A stretch of DNA of 64,000 nucleotides, taken from Algibacter luteus. GTDB taxonomy: Bacteria > Bacteroidota > Bacteroidia > Flavobacteriales > Flavobacteriaceae. Below the pieces are notes generated by a model. It made no database searches, had not been told where the DNA came from, and worked only from the letters and a program-made list of their open reading frames with translations. The position numbers and the translations under genes are program-made. The DNA lies in the NCBI RefSeq assembly GCF_900141715.1, contig NZ_FQYK01000010.1, positions 1 to 64,000 on the forward strand, given 5' to 3'. Below are positions 26,907-34,473 of the stretch, piece after piece. Position 1 is the stretch's first letter, and the number at the start of each line of letters is the position of its first letter.

Positions 26907-26919
26907 GTAACGTCTTTTT
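26888..26919 (+). terminator. Perfect 13-bp hairpin with T-run
   Basis: AAAAAGACGTTAC (26888-26900), loop AGATAA, GTAACGTCTTTTT (26907-26919). It is one of the strongest intrinsic-terminator shapes in the window, yet no called long gene ends just before it; only the 28-codon ORF does. Confidence 0.75.
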
Positions 26920-26983
26920 AAACCAAAGACTTTCATCAGTATGTGCTGAACCTGTTTCAGTATTAATTATAAAAATCAATCCA

Positions 26984-27118
26984 ATGAAAACTTTAGTAAA
27001 AATATCTAGAAGATTAGATGCCTTGACTCAGCAAGACTTAATGTGTGGTAAAAAGATTGAAGACTTTCAGTCGTATTATTCGGGCATCTGGAAAGGTACC
27101 AAGCGGTATGCACATTAA
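26984..27118 (+). CDS. Candidate 44-residue small basic protein
   Basis: An ORF of 44 codons beginning MKTLVKISRRLDALTQQDL and ending IWKGTKRYAH, 68 bp before exbD. The frame continues upstream to 26879, but the first 35 codons overlap the terminator hairpin and are probably not coding. It starts M-(K/R)-T-L and ends W-x-x-T-K-R-x like the 28-residue ORF before it, so the two may be related. No family is recognised. It would be in the same operon as exbD. Confidence 0.45.
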   Translation: MKTLVKISRRLDALTQQDLMCGKKIEDFQSYYSGIWKGTKRYAH

Positions 27119-27186
27119 CTAAGGAGCTCATAATTACGGTATTATTATTGTGATTCATTTTCACATTAACATTTAATTCTATAATC

Positions 27187-27744
27187 ATGAGACACTCAAA
27201 ATTAGTACCTGAAGTAAATGCGGGGTCTATGGCAGACATCGCATTTTTATTGCTTATTTTCTTTTTAGTTACTGCTACAATCTCTTCAGATGAAGGTATT
27301 AACAGACTTTTGCCTAGAGAATGTCCTCCGGGAATGGATTGTTCATCAGACATTAACGAGCGTAATATTTTACGAATTCTAGTTAATAATAGCGATGATA
27401 TTATGATTGAAAATCAGATAGTTTCTATTGAAAACCTGAAAGACCTCACCAAGATTTTTTTAGATAATAATGGCGATGGTAGCTGTAACTATTGCCAAGG
27501 CTTAAAAAACAGTACCCTTTCAGATAATCCTAAAACAGCTGTGGTTTCGTTGCAAAACGGACAACGAACAACTTATAAAACTTATGTTGCTGTACAGAAT
27601 GAATTAACAAAAGCCTACTACGAATTACGGAAAGATTACAGCATGAAGGTATTTAGAAAGCCTGCAGATAAACTAACTAAGACGGAACTACAACAAGTAA
27701 AAGAGGCTTATCCTTTTATTTTGTCGGAAGCTGAAACGAAGTAA
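27187..27744 (+). CDS. ExbD/TolR-family protein
   Basis: A 185-residue inner-membrane protein with one helix (about 13-31) that carries the ion-path Asp17 in GSMADIAFLLLIFFLVT, the hallmark of ExbD/TolR/MotB-type stators. The periplasmic part holds a Cys-containing segment, DNNGDGSCNYCQG (Cys100 and Cys103), and earlier Cys46 and Cys52. ExbD works with an ExbB-type pentamer and a TonB-like protein to power outer-membrane transport. No exbB or tonB is adjacent, so it must pair with genes elsewhere. It follows two tiny ORFs. Its 3' end overlaps the convergent 3D-domain gene by 29 bp. Confidence 0.9.
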   Translation: MRHSKLVPEVNAGSMADIAFLLLIFFLVTATISSDEGINRLLPRECPPGMDCSSDINERNILRILVNNSDDIMIENQIVSIENLKDLTKIFLDNNGDGSCNYCQGLKNSTLSDNPKTAVVSLQNGQRTTYKTYVAVQNELTKAYYELRKDYSMKVFRKPADKLTKTELQQVKEAYPFILSEAETK

Positions 27745-28150
27745 GTACAGTTGCTTTAGGAATGCCATATTCAATACAAACCCGTTTTTTGCCCCATTGT
27801 TTGGCAGCTTTCACGTCTACGCCCATATATATATCAATGCGTTTTTGCCATTTTGAATGCATTTTATCTTTAACTAAATATATTCCATCAAGACCATCAA
27901 TCTTGATTGGGGTATTGTGTTTTAAACCCATTTTAAGTAAGTCTCTAGAAACAGCAATGTATTTTAATCCAGGTTTTAAACTATCTCCAAATGCGGTGAT
28001 ATTTGGATTTGAATTGGTTTGATAAGCTAAAGAGTTGTATGCGGTTGCGGTAACATGAATGGCATCCCAAATGTATTCATCATCAGCAGAAGTTTCAGAT
28101 TTTTTACAACTGAAACACATTAAAACACAAAGAAATACAAGAATTCTCAT
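27716..28150 (-). CDS. 3D-domain lipoprotein (double-psi beta-barrel)
   Basis: A 144-residue lipoprotein with the lipobox FSC (Cys at about 15). The body matches the 3D domain found at the C-terminus of MltA and in YabE/YuiC-like proteins. VTATAYNSLAYQTNSNPNITAFGDSLKPGLKYIAVSRDLL covers the N-terminal part (about 33-72). The three conserved Asp are in AFGDSL, LVKDKMHSKW and RIDIYMG. The domain is linked to lytic cleavage of peptidoglycan in other proteins. A stand-alone lipoprotein version may bind or cut cell-wall glycans. The gene overlaps exbD tail to tail by 29 bp. Confidence 0.82.
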   Translation of the reverse strand: MRILVFLCVLMCFSCKKSETSADDEYIWDAIHVTATAYNSLAYQTNSNPNITAFGDSLKPGLKYIAVSRDLLKMGLKHNTPIKIDGLDGIYLVKDKMHSKWQKRIDIYMGVDVKAAKQWGKKRVCIEYGIPKATVLTSFQLPTK

Positions 28151-28190
28151 GGCTTATCAGTATCGTTTTATTAAAGATAGGTAATTAAAT

Positions 28191-30194
28191 TTAAAAAGCT
28201 AAAAGAGCCTTCAATTCGGCTTCAAATCTGTTTTTCGGTAAATATTGATCTTCAAGCTGTTTTGCAAAAGGAATAGGGGTTTCAATGCTAGCCACACGTT
28301 TTACAGGGGCATCCAAATACTCAAAGCAATTTTCCATAATACCTGCTGAAATATCACTTGCAATGCCTCCAAAAAGAGAGTCTTCTTGAAGCATTATGGC
28401 ACGTCCTGTTTTCTTCACAGAATCATAAATGGTTTGCGTATCTAAAGGCTGAAGCGTTCTTAAATCGATAAGGTCTGCTGAAATTTCTGGATTGTTACTT
28501 AAAGTTTCTAAAGCCCAATGAATCGCTCCACCATAAGAAATAATGGTTACATCTTGCCCCGTTTTTATAACAGAAGCTTTACCAAAAGGCAATGTGTAGT
28601 AGTCGACAGGAACTTCTTGACGAATGCTTCTATACAAGCCTTTGTGCTCGAAAAATAATATAGGGTTAGGGTCATTAATTGCAGTATTTAGCAAGCCTTT
28701 GGCATCATATGGAAAGGCAGGATATACTACTTTTAAACCTGGTGTTTTAGTAAACCAAGCTTCGTTAGTTTGTGAATGAAACGGACCTGCAGCAACACCG
28801 CCACCGCAAGGCATTCTTATAACAACATCAGCTTCTTGTTGCCAGCGATAAAAAGCTTTTGCCAAATAGTTGACTATCGGATTGAAACCAGAACTTACAA
28901 AATCTGCAAATTGCATTTCAACAATGCTTTTAATCCCAGCTATGGATAATCCCATCGCAGTCTCAACAATTGCCGATTCGCAAATGGGTGTATTTCTCAC
29001 TCTATCCTTTCCAAAAAGATTTATAAAGCCTTCGGTAATTTTAAATGCACCTCCATATTCTGCAATATCTTGACCCATAATGACTAGGTCTTCATGACGT
29101 TCCATGTTCTGTTTTAAACTATCGGAAATGGCATCAATAAAGCGTATTTCTTTTAACTCTGAATTTTCATTATCTACTTGGTAATCAAAAGGTTTATAAA
29201 CATCATTTAATTCATTGGTTTCATCAGGAATAATAGCTTCTTCATTAAACGCAACATCCAAATGTTCATTTATTTCATGTACAATAGTTTCCTTTATTTT
29301 TACTTCCTCAGTTTCGCTTAAAATCTTTTGTTCTTTTAAAAACGCTTGAAAATTTAAGATGGGGTCTTTTGCTGCCCAAGTATCCATAAGCTCCTGTGGC
29401 ACATATTTGGTACCACTCGCCTCTTCGTGTCCGCGCATTCTAAACGTTTTAAATTCTATTAAAACAGGTCTTGGATTTTGTCTTACAGAAGCGGTTATTT
29501 CACACATTTTAGTATAGACTTCAACAATATTGTTGCCGTCTATAATATGTGATTCCATGCCGTAGCCTAAACCTCTATCCGCAATATCTTTACAATTATA
29601 CTGTTCGTTTGTGGGTGTTGATAATCCATAACCGTTATTTTCAACACAAAATAAAACGGGCAATTGCCATACCGAAGCCACATTTAAAGCTTCATGGAAA
29701 TCGCCTTCGCTGGTGGCGCCTTCACCCGTAAAAACAGTTGTAACCTGATTTTTGTTTTTTAATTTTGAGGCTAATGCTATCCCATCGGCAACACCTAACT
29801 GCGGACCCAAATGCGAAATCATACCCACAATTTTGTATTGCTGAGTCCCAAAATGAAAAGAGCGATCTCTCCCCTTTGTGAACCCTGAAGCTTTTCCTTG
29901 CCATTGGGCAAATAATCGGTATAATGGAATGCCTCTGGTTGTAAAAACACCTAAATTTCGATGCATTGGTAAAATATATTCATCTTCTTGCATCGCCATA
30001 GTTATACCTACAGCTATGGCTTCCTGCCCTATACCTGAAAACCACTTACTTATTTTACCTTGCCTTAACAGAATCAACATTTTTTCTTCTATCAATCTGG
30101 GTTTCAGCATATTTTTATATAATGCTAAAAGCAAATGGGCATCAAGTTTTCCTTCTTTGTAATTGATTTGCGATGTAGATTTTATCACTTTCAT
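28191..30194 (-). CDS. 2-oxoacid dehydrogenase E1, fused alpha and beta subunits
   Basis: A 667-residue thiamine-diphosphate enzyme. The N-terminal about 330 residues are an E1-alpha subunit with the ThDP motif GEGATSEGDFHEALNVASVWQLPVLFCVENN, which starts G-E-G and ends N-N. The C-terminal about 325 residues are E1-beta, starting at about 345 with RFIDAISDSLKQNMERHEDLVIMGQDIAEYGGAF. FSGIGQEAIAVGI and RMRGHEEASGT suggest the branched-chain (2-oxoisovalerate) type. It would decarboxylate branched-chain 2-oxoacids and hand the acyl group to an E2 lipoamide enzyme. No E2 or E3 gene is near. Alpha/beta fusion is common in Bacteroidota. Confidence 0.92.
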   Translation of the reverse strand: MKVIKSTSQINYKEGKLDAHLLLALYKNMLKPRLIEEKMLILLRQGKISKWFSGIGQEAIAVGITMAMQEDEYILPMHRNLGVFTTRGIPLYRLFAQWQGKASGFTKGRDRSFHFGTQQYKIVGMISHLGPQLGVADGIALASKLKNKNQVTTVFTGEGATSEGDFHEALNVASVWQLPVLFCVENNGYGLSTPTNEQYNCKDIADRGLGYGMESHIIDGNNIVEVYTKMCEITASVRQNPRPVLIEFKTFRMRGHEEASGTKYVPQELMDTWAAKDPILNFQAFLKEQKILSETEEVKIKETIVHEINEHLDVAFNEEAIIPDETNELNDVYKPFDYQVDNENSELKEIRFIDAISDSLKQNMERHEDLVIMGQDIAEYGGAFKITEGFINLFGKDRVRNTPICESAIVETAMGLSIAGIKSIVEMQFADFVSSGFNPIVNYLAKAFYRWQQEADVVIRMPCGGGVAAGPFHSQTNEAWFTKTPGLKVVYPAFPYDAKGLLNTAINDPNPILFFEHKGLYRSIRQEVPVDYYTLPFGKASVIKTGQDVTIISYGGAIHWALETLSNNPEISADLIDLRTLQPLDTQTIYDSVKKTGRAIMLQEDSLFGGIASDISAGIMENCFEYLDAPVKRVASIETPIPFAKQLEDQYLPKNRFEAELKALLAF

Positions 30195-30253
30195 AAAAAA
30201 ATGCTTAATTCACTATCAAATATACCATAATTCAACATTAATAATTCAAAAAA

Positions 30254-30282
30254 TTGCACATTACTCAGTATATATAACTTTG
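30254..30282 (+). promoter_or_regulatory. Promoter of the isopenicillin-N-synthase-like gene
   Basis: TTG at 30254-30256, an 18-bp spacer and TAACTTTG at 30275-30282 form a full Bacteroidota promoter. Transcription would start near 30288, after the upstream in-frame ATG at 30284, and this supports the start at 30329. Confidence 0.6.
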
Positions 30283-30328
30283 AATGTTTTTGTACATTTG
30301 TGTATATCACATTTTAAAATCACATTTT

Positions 30329-31279
30329 ATGAATATCATCCCAAGTGTTAATTTAAAAGATTTTTTGTCTAACGACCCCGTTAGAAAACAAAACTTTGTG
30401 GACGCCATTGGTAAAGCCTATGAAGAAATTGGCTTTGTTGCGCTAAAAGGTCATTTTTTAGACGAAGCTTTAGTAGAAAATCTTTATAAAGAGGTTAAAA
30501 ACTTTTTTAGTTTACCAACAGAAACCAAACAGAAATACGAAATTCCTGGAATTGGAGGACAGCGCGGGTATGTGTCTTTTGGAAAAGAAAGTGCAAAAGG
30601 CAAGAAAGAAGGCGATTTAAAAGAGTTTTGGCATTTTGGACAGTATGTTGAAAATAACGATAAGTTAAAAGAGGAATACCCAGATAACGTTTATGTTAAG
30701 GAACTGCCAGAATTCAATAAAGTTGGTAAGGAAACCTATAAAATGCTTGAAAAAACAGCAAAATTTGTGTTAAGAGCTTTGGCATTACACTTAGGACTTG
30801 AAGAAAATTATTTTGATGAGTATATCTATAATGGTAATTCTATTTTAAGACCAATACATTATCCACCAATTACCGAAGAACCTAAAGAAGCGGTTAGAGC
30901 TGCAGCACATGGTGATATTAACTTAATCACCCTATTAATGGGTGCTCAAGGAAGAGGGTTACAAGTGCAAAACCATAAAGGTGAATGGATTGATGCCATT
31001 GCTGAGCCTGATGAGTTGATGATTAACGTTGGCGATATGCTTTCGAGACATACCAACAATAAACTGAAATCGACTATACACCGCGTAATTAACCCACCAA
31101 AAGAGCTTTGGGGTACTTCACGTTACTCTATTCCGTTTTTTATGCACCCTATTAGTGAAATGAAACTTGATGTTTTACCTGGTTGTATTGATGAAAATAA
31201 TCCTAAAGCCTTTGATGATATTACTGCTGGCGAGTTTTTAACGGAACGATTAATTGAATTAGGGCTGATAAAAAAATAG
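30329..31279 (+). CDS. Isopenicillin-N-synthase-like Fe(II)/2-oxoglutarate oxygenase
   Basis: A 316-residue non-haem iron oxygenase. I chose the ATG at 30329 (MNIIPSVNLKDF) because the longer frame starts at the promoter itself. The facial triad is His194-x-Asp196 (AAHGDINLITLLMG) and His251 (STIHRV), and Arg265-x-Ser267 (RYSIPFF) binds the 2-oxoacid. The N-terminal DIOX_N domain includes YEEIGFVALKGHFL. Family members hydroxylate, desaturate or close rings on small molecules, and the substrate here is not known. The neighbours do not resemble an antibiotic cluster. The gene is divergent from the fused E1. Confidence 0.9.
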   Translation: MNIIPSVNLKDFLSNDPVRKQNFVDAIGKAYEEIGFVALKGHFLDEALVENLYKEVKNFFSLPTETKQKYEIPGIGGQRGYVSFGKESAKGKKEGDLKEFWHFGQYVENNDKLKEEYPDNVYVKELPEFNKVGKETYKMLEKTAKFVLRALALHLGLEENYFDEYIYNGNSILRPIHYPPITEEPKEAVRAAAHGDINLITLLMGAQGRGLQVQNHKGEWIDAIAEPDELMINVGDMLSRHTNNKLKSTIHRVINPPKELWGTSRYSIPFFMHPISEMKLDVLPGCIDENNPKAFDDITAGEFLTERLIELGLIKK

Positions 31280-31343
31280 CATAAATAATCTTTAGTTAGG
31301 TATACTTTTTGTTCGCTTAAACTGAGGATAATTACTTAAAATA

Positions 31344-31670
31344 ATGGATTTACAAGACCAGCTAAAAAACTTATTTCCGGAGCATATTCAGGAAGAACAG
31401 ACTTCTGAAAACAAAGCTAGTGATATTTGGATGCAAGACGATCCCATAATATGCAAATACGAAAAGCGAAAAGGAAAACCCATTACCATTCTTGAAGGTT
31501 ATACTGGAGCTACCGAAGATTTTAAAAAATTAGCCAAAGAAATTAAAACAAAGCTGAGTGTAGGTGGGAGTTTTAAAGATGATAAAATTATTATTCAAGG
31601 CGATTATCGCGATAAAATCATGCAAATGTTAAAAGACAAGGGTTTTAATGTTAAGCGTGTTGGAGGATAA
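31344..31670 (+). CDS. yciH: eIF1/SUI1-like translation factor
   Basis: A 108-residue protein of the SUI1/eIF1 fold (E. coli YciH). The conserved core is KRKGKPITILEGYTGATEDFKKLAKEIKTKLSVGGSFKDDKIIIQGDYRDKI, with the family's GGS and IIIQGD pattern. YciH-type proteins act at the ribosome in start-codon choice or under stress; in most bacteria the gene is optional. It is followed 3 bp later by the DUF1835 gene, so it heads a four-gene run. The ATG at 31344 gives the expected short acidic N-terminus. Confidence 0.9.
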   Translation: MDLQDQLKNLFPEHIQEEQTSENKASDIWMQDDPIICKYEKRKGKPITILEGYTGATEDFKKLAKEIKTKLSVGGSFKDDKIIIQGDYRDKIMQMLKDKGFNVKRVGG

Positions 31671-31673
31671 ATT

Positions 31674-32615
31674 ATGAAAAATAAACCTTTGCATATCACC
31701 AATGGTAGTAGTTTAACTAACTTCCTTAACGAATTAAATGTTGAAGGTGAAAAATTAACATGGCAAGAAATGTTATGTGAAGGACCGACGACAAGAAAAG
31801 TGGTTTCAGAATTATTTATAAATGAACGCATCAAATTTTTTAGTGAGTTTTATGATATTGATTTAGACCTTGATCAAATAAACGCTGAAATAGATAAACT
31901 AAATAACCCTGAAAACTACTCAGAAATTATTCTTTGGTTTGAGTATGATTTGTTTTGCCATTTAAATATGGTTGCTGTAATTAGTTTACTTCAGCAAAGA
32001 AAAATAGACTTACCTATTTACTTAGTTTGTAGCGGTCGTATTGAAGGGAGTAAGAGTCTAAAAGGACTTCCAGAACTAACTCCAGAGCAGCTTATGGACC
32101 ATTATAATAATAAAGTTCTTCTCAACAAGGAAGATATCGAAATGGCGACTACCGTTTGGGGTATTTACTGTGGTATCGATCATAATTTATTAAAACCATT
32201 TATTGTAAAAAGTTCGTCCTTCAAATATCTAAGTAATTGTTTAAAAGCGCATTTAAAGCGTTTTCCAGATTCTATAACTGGGTTGAATATTCTCGAAACC
32301 AATATTCTTAAAATTATTAATGAACAAAATATCACATCTAAAAATCATCTATTAGGTTATGCCTTAAATTATCAAGGGTACTATGGTTATGGTGATATAC
32401 AATTTGAAAGAATTATTGAATATTTAAGCATCTTTTATACCGTTTCTGAACATAAAATAGAATTGAATCGAAAAGGTCACGAAGCCTTACTAGGGCAGAA
32501 AAATTTCGCTGCTAATATTAATGATCGCATGATTTTTGGTGGCGTTGAAAAAAATAGTTTTCAGTTTAATATCGCTGAAAATAAACTTGTAAAATCTATA
32601 TTAAATGCCAATTAA
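31674..32615 (+). CDS. DUF1835 domain protein
   Basis: A 313-residue cytosolic protein. The N-terminal DUF1835 domain is recognised by KPLHITNGSSLTNFL, LTWQEMLCEGPT and the later EIILWFEYDLFCHLNMVAVI. The C-terminal half (about 165-313) is helical and basic, with a winged-helix-like end (LNIIKIINEQ, LNRKGHEALLGQ). The function is unknown. Bacterial members often sit near stress or translation genes. It starts 3 bp after yciH and overlaps the next gene by 11 bp, so all three are coupled. Confidence 0.82.
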   Translation: MKNKPLHITNGSSLTNFLNELNVEGEKLTWQEMLCEGPTTRKVVSELFINERIKFFSEFYDIDLDLDQINAEIDKLNNPENYSEIILWFEYDLFCHLNMVAVISLLQQRKIDLPIYLVCSGRIEGSKSLKGLPELTPEQLMDHYNNKVLLNKEDIEMATTVWGIYCGIDHNLLKPFIVKSSSFKYLSNCLKAHLKRFPDSITGLNILETNILKIINEQNITSKNHLLGYALNYQGYYGYGDIQFERIIEYLSIFYTVSEHKIELNRKGHEALLGQKNFAANINDRMIFGGVEKNSFQFNIAENKLVKSILNAN

Positions 32616-33474
32616 AGAGTCTGAGCTCATTTTAAACCCAGATGGAAGTGTTTATCATTTAAATTTAAAACCAGAGCATGTTGCCCATACCGTCATTTTT
32701 GTTGGCGATCAAAATAGAGTAAGTAGAATATCAAAGTATTTTGACTCCATTGAATTTGAAACACAAAAGCGAGAATTCAAAACCCATACCGGATATTATA
32801 AAAAGAAGCGTATAACGGTAATTTCAACCGGCATAGGTCCTGATAATATTGATATTGTTTTAAATGAACTGGACGCACTAGTGAATATCGATTTTAAAAC
32901 AAGACAAATAAAAGACAAGCTTACAAGTCTTAAAATTGTACGAGTTGGAACTTCAGGTGCATTGCAAGATGATATTCCAGTAGATTCGATTGTTTTAAGT
33001 ACCCATGGACTAGACCTAAACGGGATGCTCCACGCTTATAAGATTGATGGCATTAGGTCTCCCGATATTGAAAAAGCCTTTGCAGAACAGACCAATTGGC
33101 ATTCAGAAAAAGCAAGTCCAATTGTTGTAAAAGGCAGCGAGTCTCTTCAAAAAACTTTAGATAGCAACACTATATATAAAGGTTTAACAGCAACAGCTGG
33201 AGGTTTTTATGGTCCGCAAGGGCGTGTATTGCGTCTAGCCGTTCAAGATGCAGATTTGAATTCTAAAATGGATAATTTCAATTTTAATGGTACCAAAATC
33301 ACTAATTTAGAAATGGAAACATCGGCAATTTATGGCTTGTCAAAATTATTAGGTCATGATGCAATCTCGTTAAACGCCATTATTGCCAATAGAGTTTTAG
33401 GAACTTTTAGTAAAGACCCAGGAGCGGCAGTCGAAAATTTAATAACATATACACTTAATAAACTTACAGAGTAA
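32605..33474 (+). CDS. Nucleoside phosphorylase family protein
   Basis: A 289-residue member of the PNP/UDP phosphorylase superfamily (phosphate-dependent cleavage of a nucleoside). Visible motifs: FVGDQNRVSRISKYFD (about 31-46), TGIGPDNIDIVLNEL (about 75-90), VRVGTSGALQDDIPVDSIV (about 113-131) and the base/ribose site NLEMETSAIYGLSKLLGHDAISL (about 233-255). Length and the G-T-S-G motif fit uridine phosphorylase-like members. It overlaps the DUF1835 gene by 11 bp and is followed 14 bp later by the cytosolic binding-protein-fold gene, with which it may share a pathway. Confidence 0.86.
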   Translation: MPIKESELILNPDGSVYHLNLKPEHVAHTVIFVGDQNRVSRISKYFDSIEFETQKREFKTHTGYYKKKRITVISTGIGPDNIDIVLNELDALVNIDFKTRQIKDKLTSLKIVRVGTSGALQDDIPVDSIVLSTHGLDLNGMLHAYKIDGIRSPDIEKAFAEQTNWHSEKASPIVVKGSESLQKTLDSNTIYKGLTATAGGFYGPQGRVLRLAVQDADLNSKMDNFNFNGTKITNLEMETSAIYGLSKLLGHDAISLNAIIANRVLGTFSKDPGAAVENLITYTLNKLTE

Positions 33475-33488
33475 ACCCAATTGATTTC

Positions 33489-34343
33489 ATGAAGCAAGTA
33501 AATATTGGCGGCGTGCCAGAACATTTTAATTTGGCCTGGTATTTAACCTTAAAAGATGGCGAGTATAAGGAACAAGGTATCAATTTACGTTGGCAAGATT
33601 ACTATGGCGGTACTGGTGCGATGTGTAAAGGTTTAAGAAATGGTGATATTGATATTGCTGTGATTTTAACCGAAGGTATTATAAAAGATATTATTGACGG
33701 AAACCCAAGCAAAATTGTGCAAACTTTTGTGCAAACGCCACTTAATTGGGGTATTCATGTGGCTAACGATTCTAAATATCAGACTATTGAAGATTTAAAA
33801 GGAACCAAAGCAGCTATTAGTCGATATGGTTCGGGCTCTCATTTAATGGCTTACATCAATGCTGAGAACAACAATTGGGATTTAGAGAAAGACCTAAATT
33901 TTGAGGTTATCAAAAACTTAGATGGTGCCGTTGAAGGTTTAACTAATGGCGTTGCCGATTATTTTTTATGGGAAAAATTTACTACCAAACCTATCGTTGA
34001 TGATGGGGTTTTTAGGCGTATTGGTAACTGCCCTTCTCCATGGCCTTGTTTTGTAATTGCAGTAAGAGAAGAGTTTATAGAAAATCATCCTGAAGACTTA
34101 AAAACAATACTAAACATCATTAATAACACTACTGAAGATTTCAAAAACATACCAAGTATCGATAAAACCATTGCCAACCGTTATGAGCAAAAGTTAGACG
34201 ATGTACAGGAATGGTTAAGTATTACAGAATGGTCTCAAGAATTAATTGACAAAAAAACCGTTATGAATGTGCAAAAGGAATTGTTTGCACTAAATATTAT
34301 TCCAGAAATTGTTGATTACGAATCATTGATTTATAAAATTTAA
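33489..34343 (+). CDS. Cytosolic protein with the NMT1/THI5-type substrate-binding fold
   Basis: A 284-residue protein with the fold of ABC transporter substrate-binding proteins, VNIGGVPEHFNLAWYLTLKDGEYKEQG at the start and DLKGTKAAISRYGSGSHLMAY at about 102-122. It has no signal peptide or lipobox, so it should stay in the cytosol, unlike transport proteins, and no permease or ATPase gene is near. This makes an enzymatic role (compare THI5 and MqnA/MqnD) or a ligand sensor possible. It lies 14 bp after the nucleoside phosphorylase gene. A Cys-containing stretch, NCPSPWPCFVI, is near the ligand cleft. Confidence 0.75.
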   Translation: MKQVNIGGVPEHFNLAWYLTLKDGEYKEQGINLRWQDYYGGTGAMCKGLRNGDIDIAVILTEGIIKDIIDGNPSKIVQTFVQTPLNWGIHVANDSKYQTIEDLKGTKAAISRYGSGSHLMAYINAENNNWDLEKDLNFEVIKNLDGAVEGLTNGVADYFLWEKFTTKPIVDDGVFRRIGNCPSPWPCFVIAVREEFIENHPEDLKTILNIINNTTEDFKNIPSIDKTIANRYEQKLDDVQEWLSITEWSQELIDKKTVMNVQKELFALNIIPEIVDYESLIYKI

Positions 34344-34445
34344 ATATAGAACTTTTAAAAAATCATATTTAGGGTCAAGTACATTTATACTTGTTTTAAA
34401 ATGTTAATGTTTAACAAAATAAAGTGAATAGGCTATGTATTTTCC

Positions 34446-34453
34446 TATTTTTG
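34446..34453 (+). promoter_or_regulatory. -7 element TATTTTTG before the TlpA-like gene
   Basis: Exact TAnnTTTG match 20 bp before the ATG. No TTG at the expected -33 distance was found. Confidence 0.35.
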
Positions 34454-34473
34454 AACCTCAAATAATATAACAC

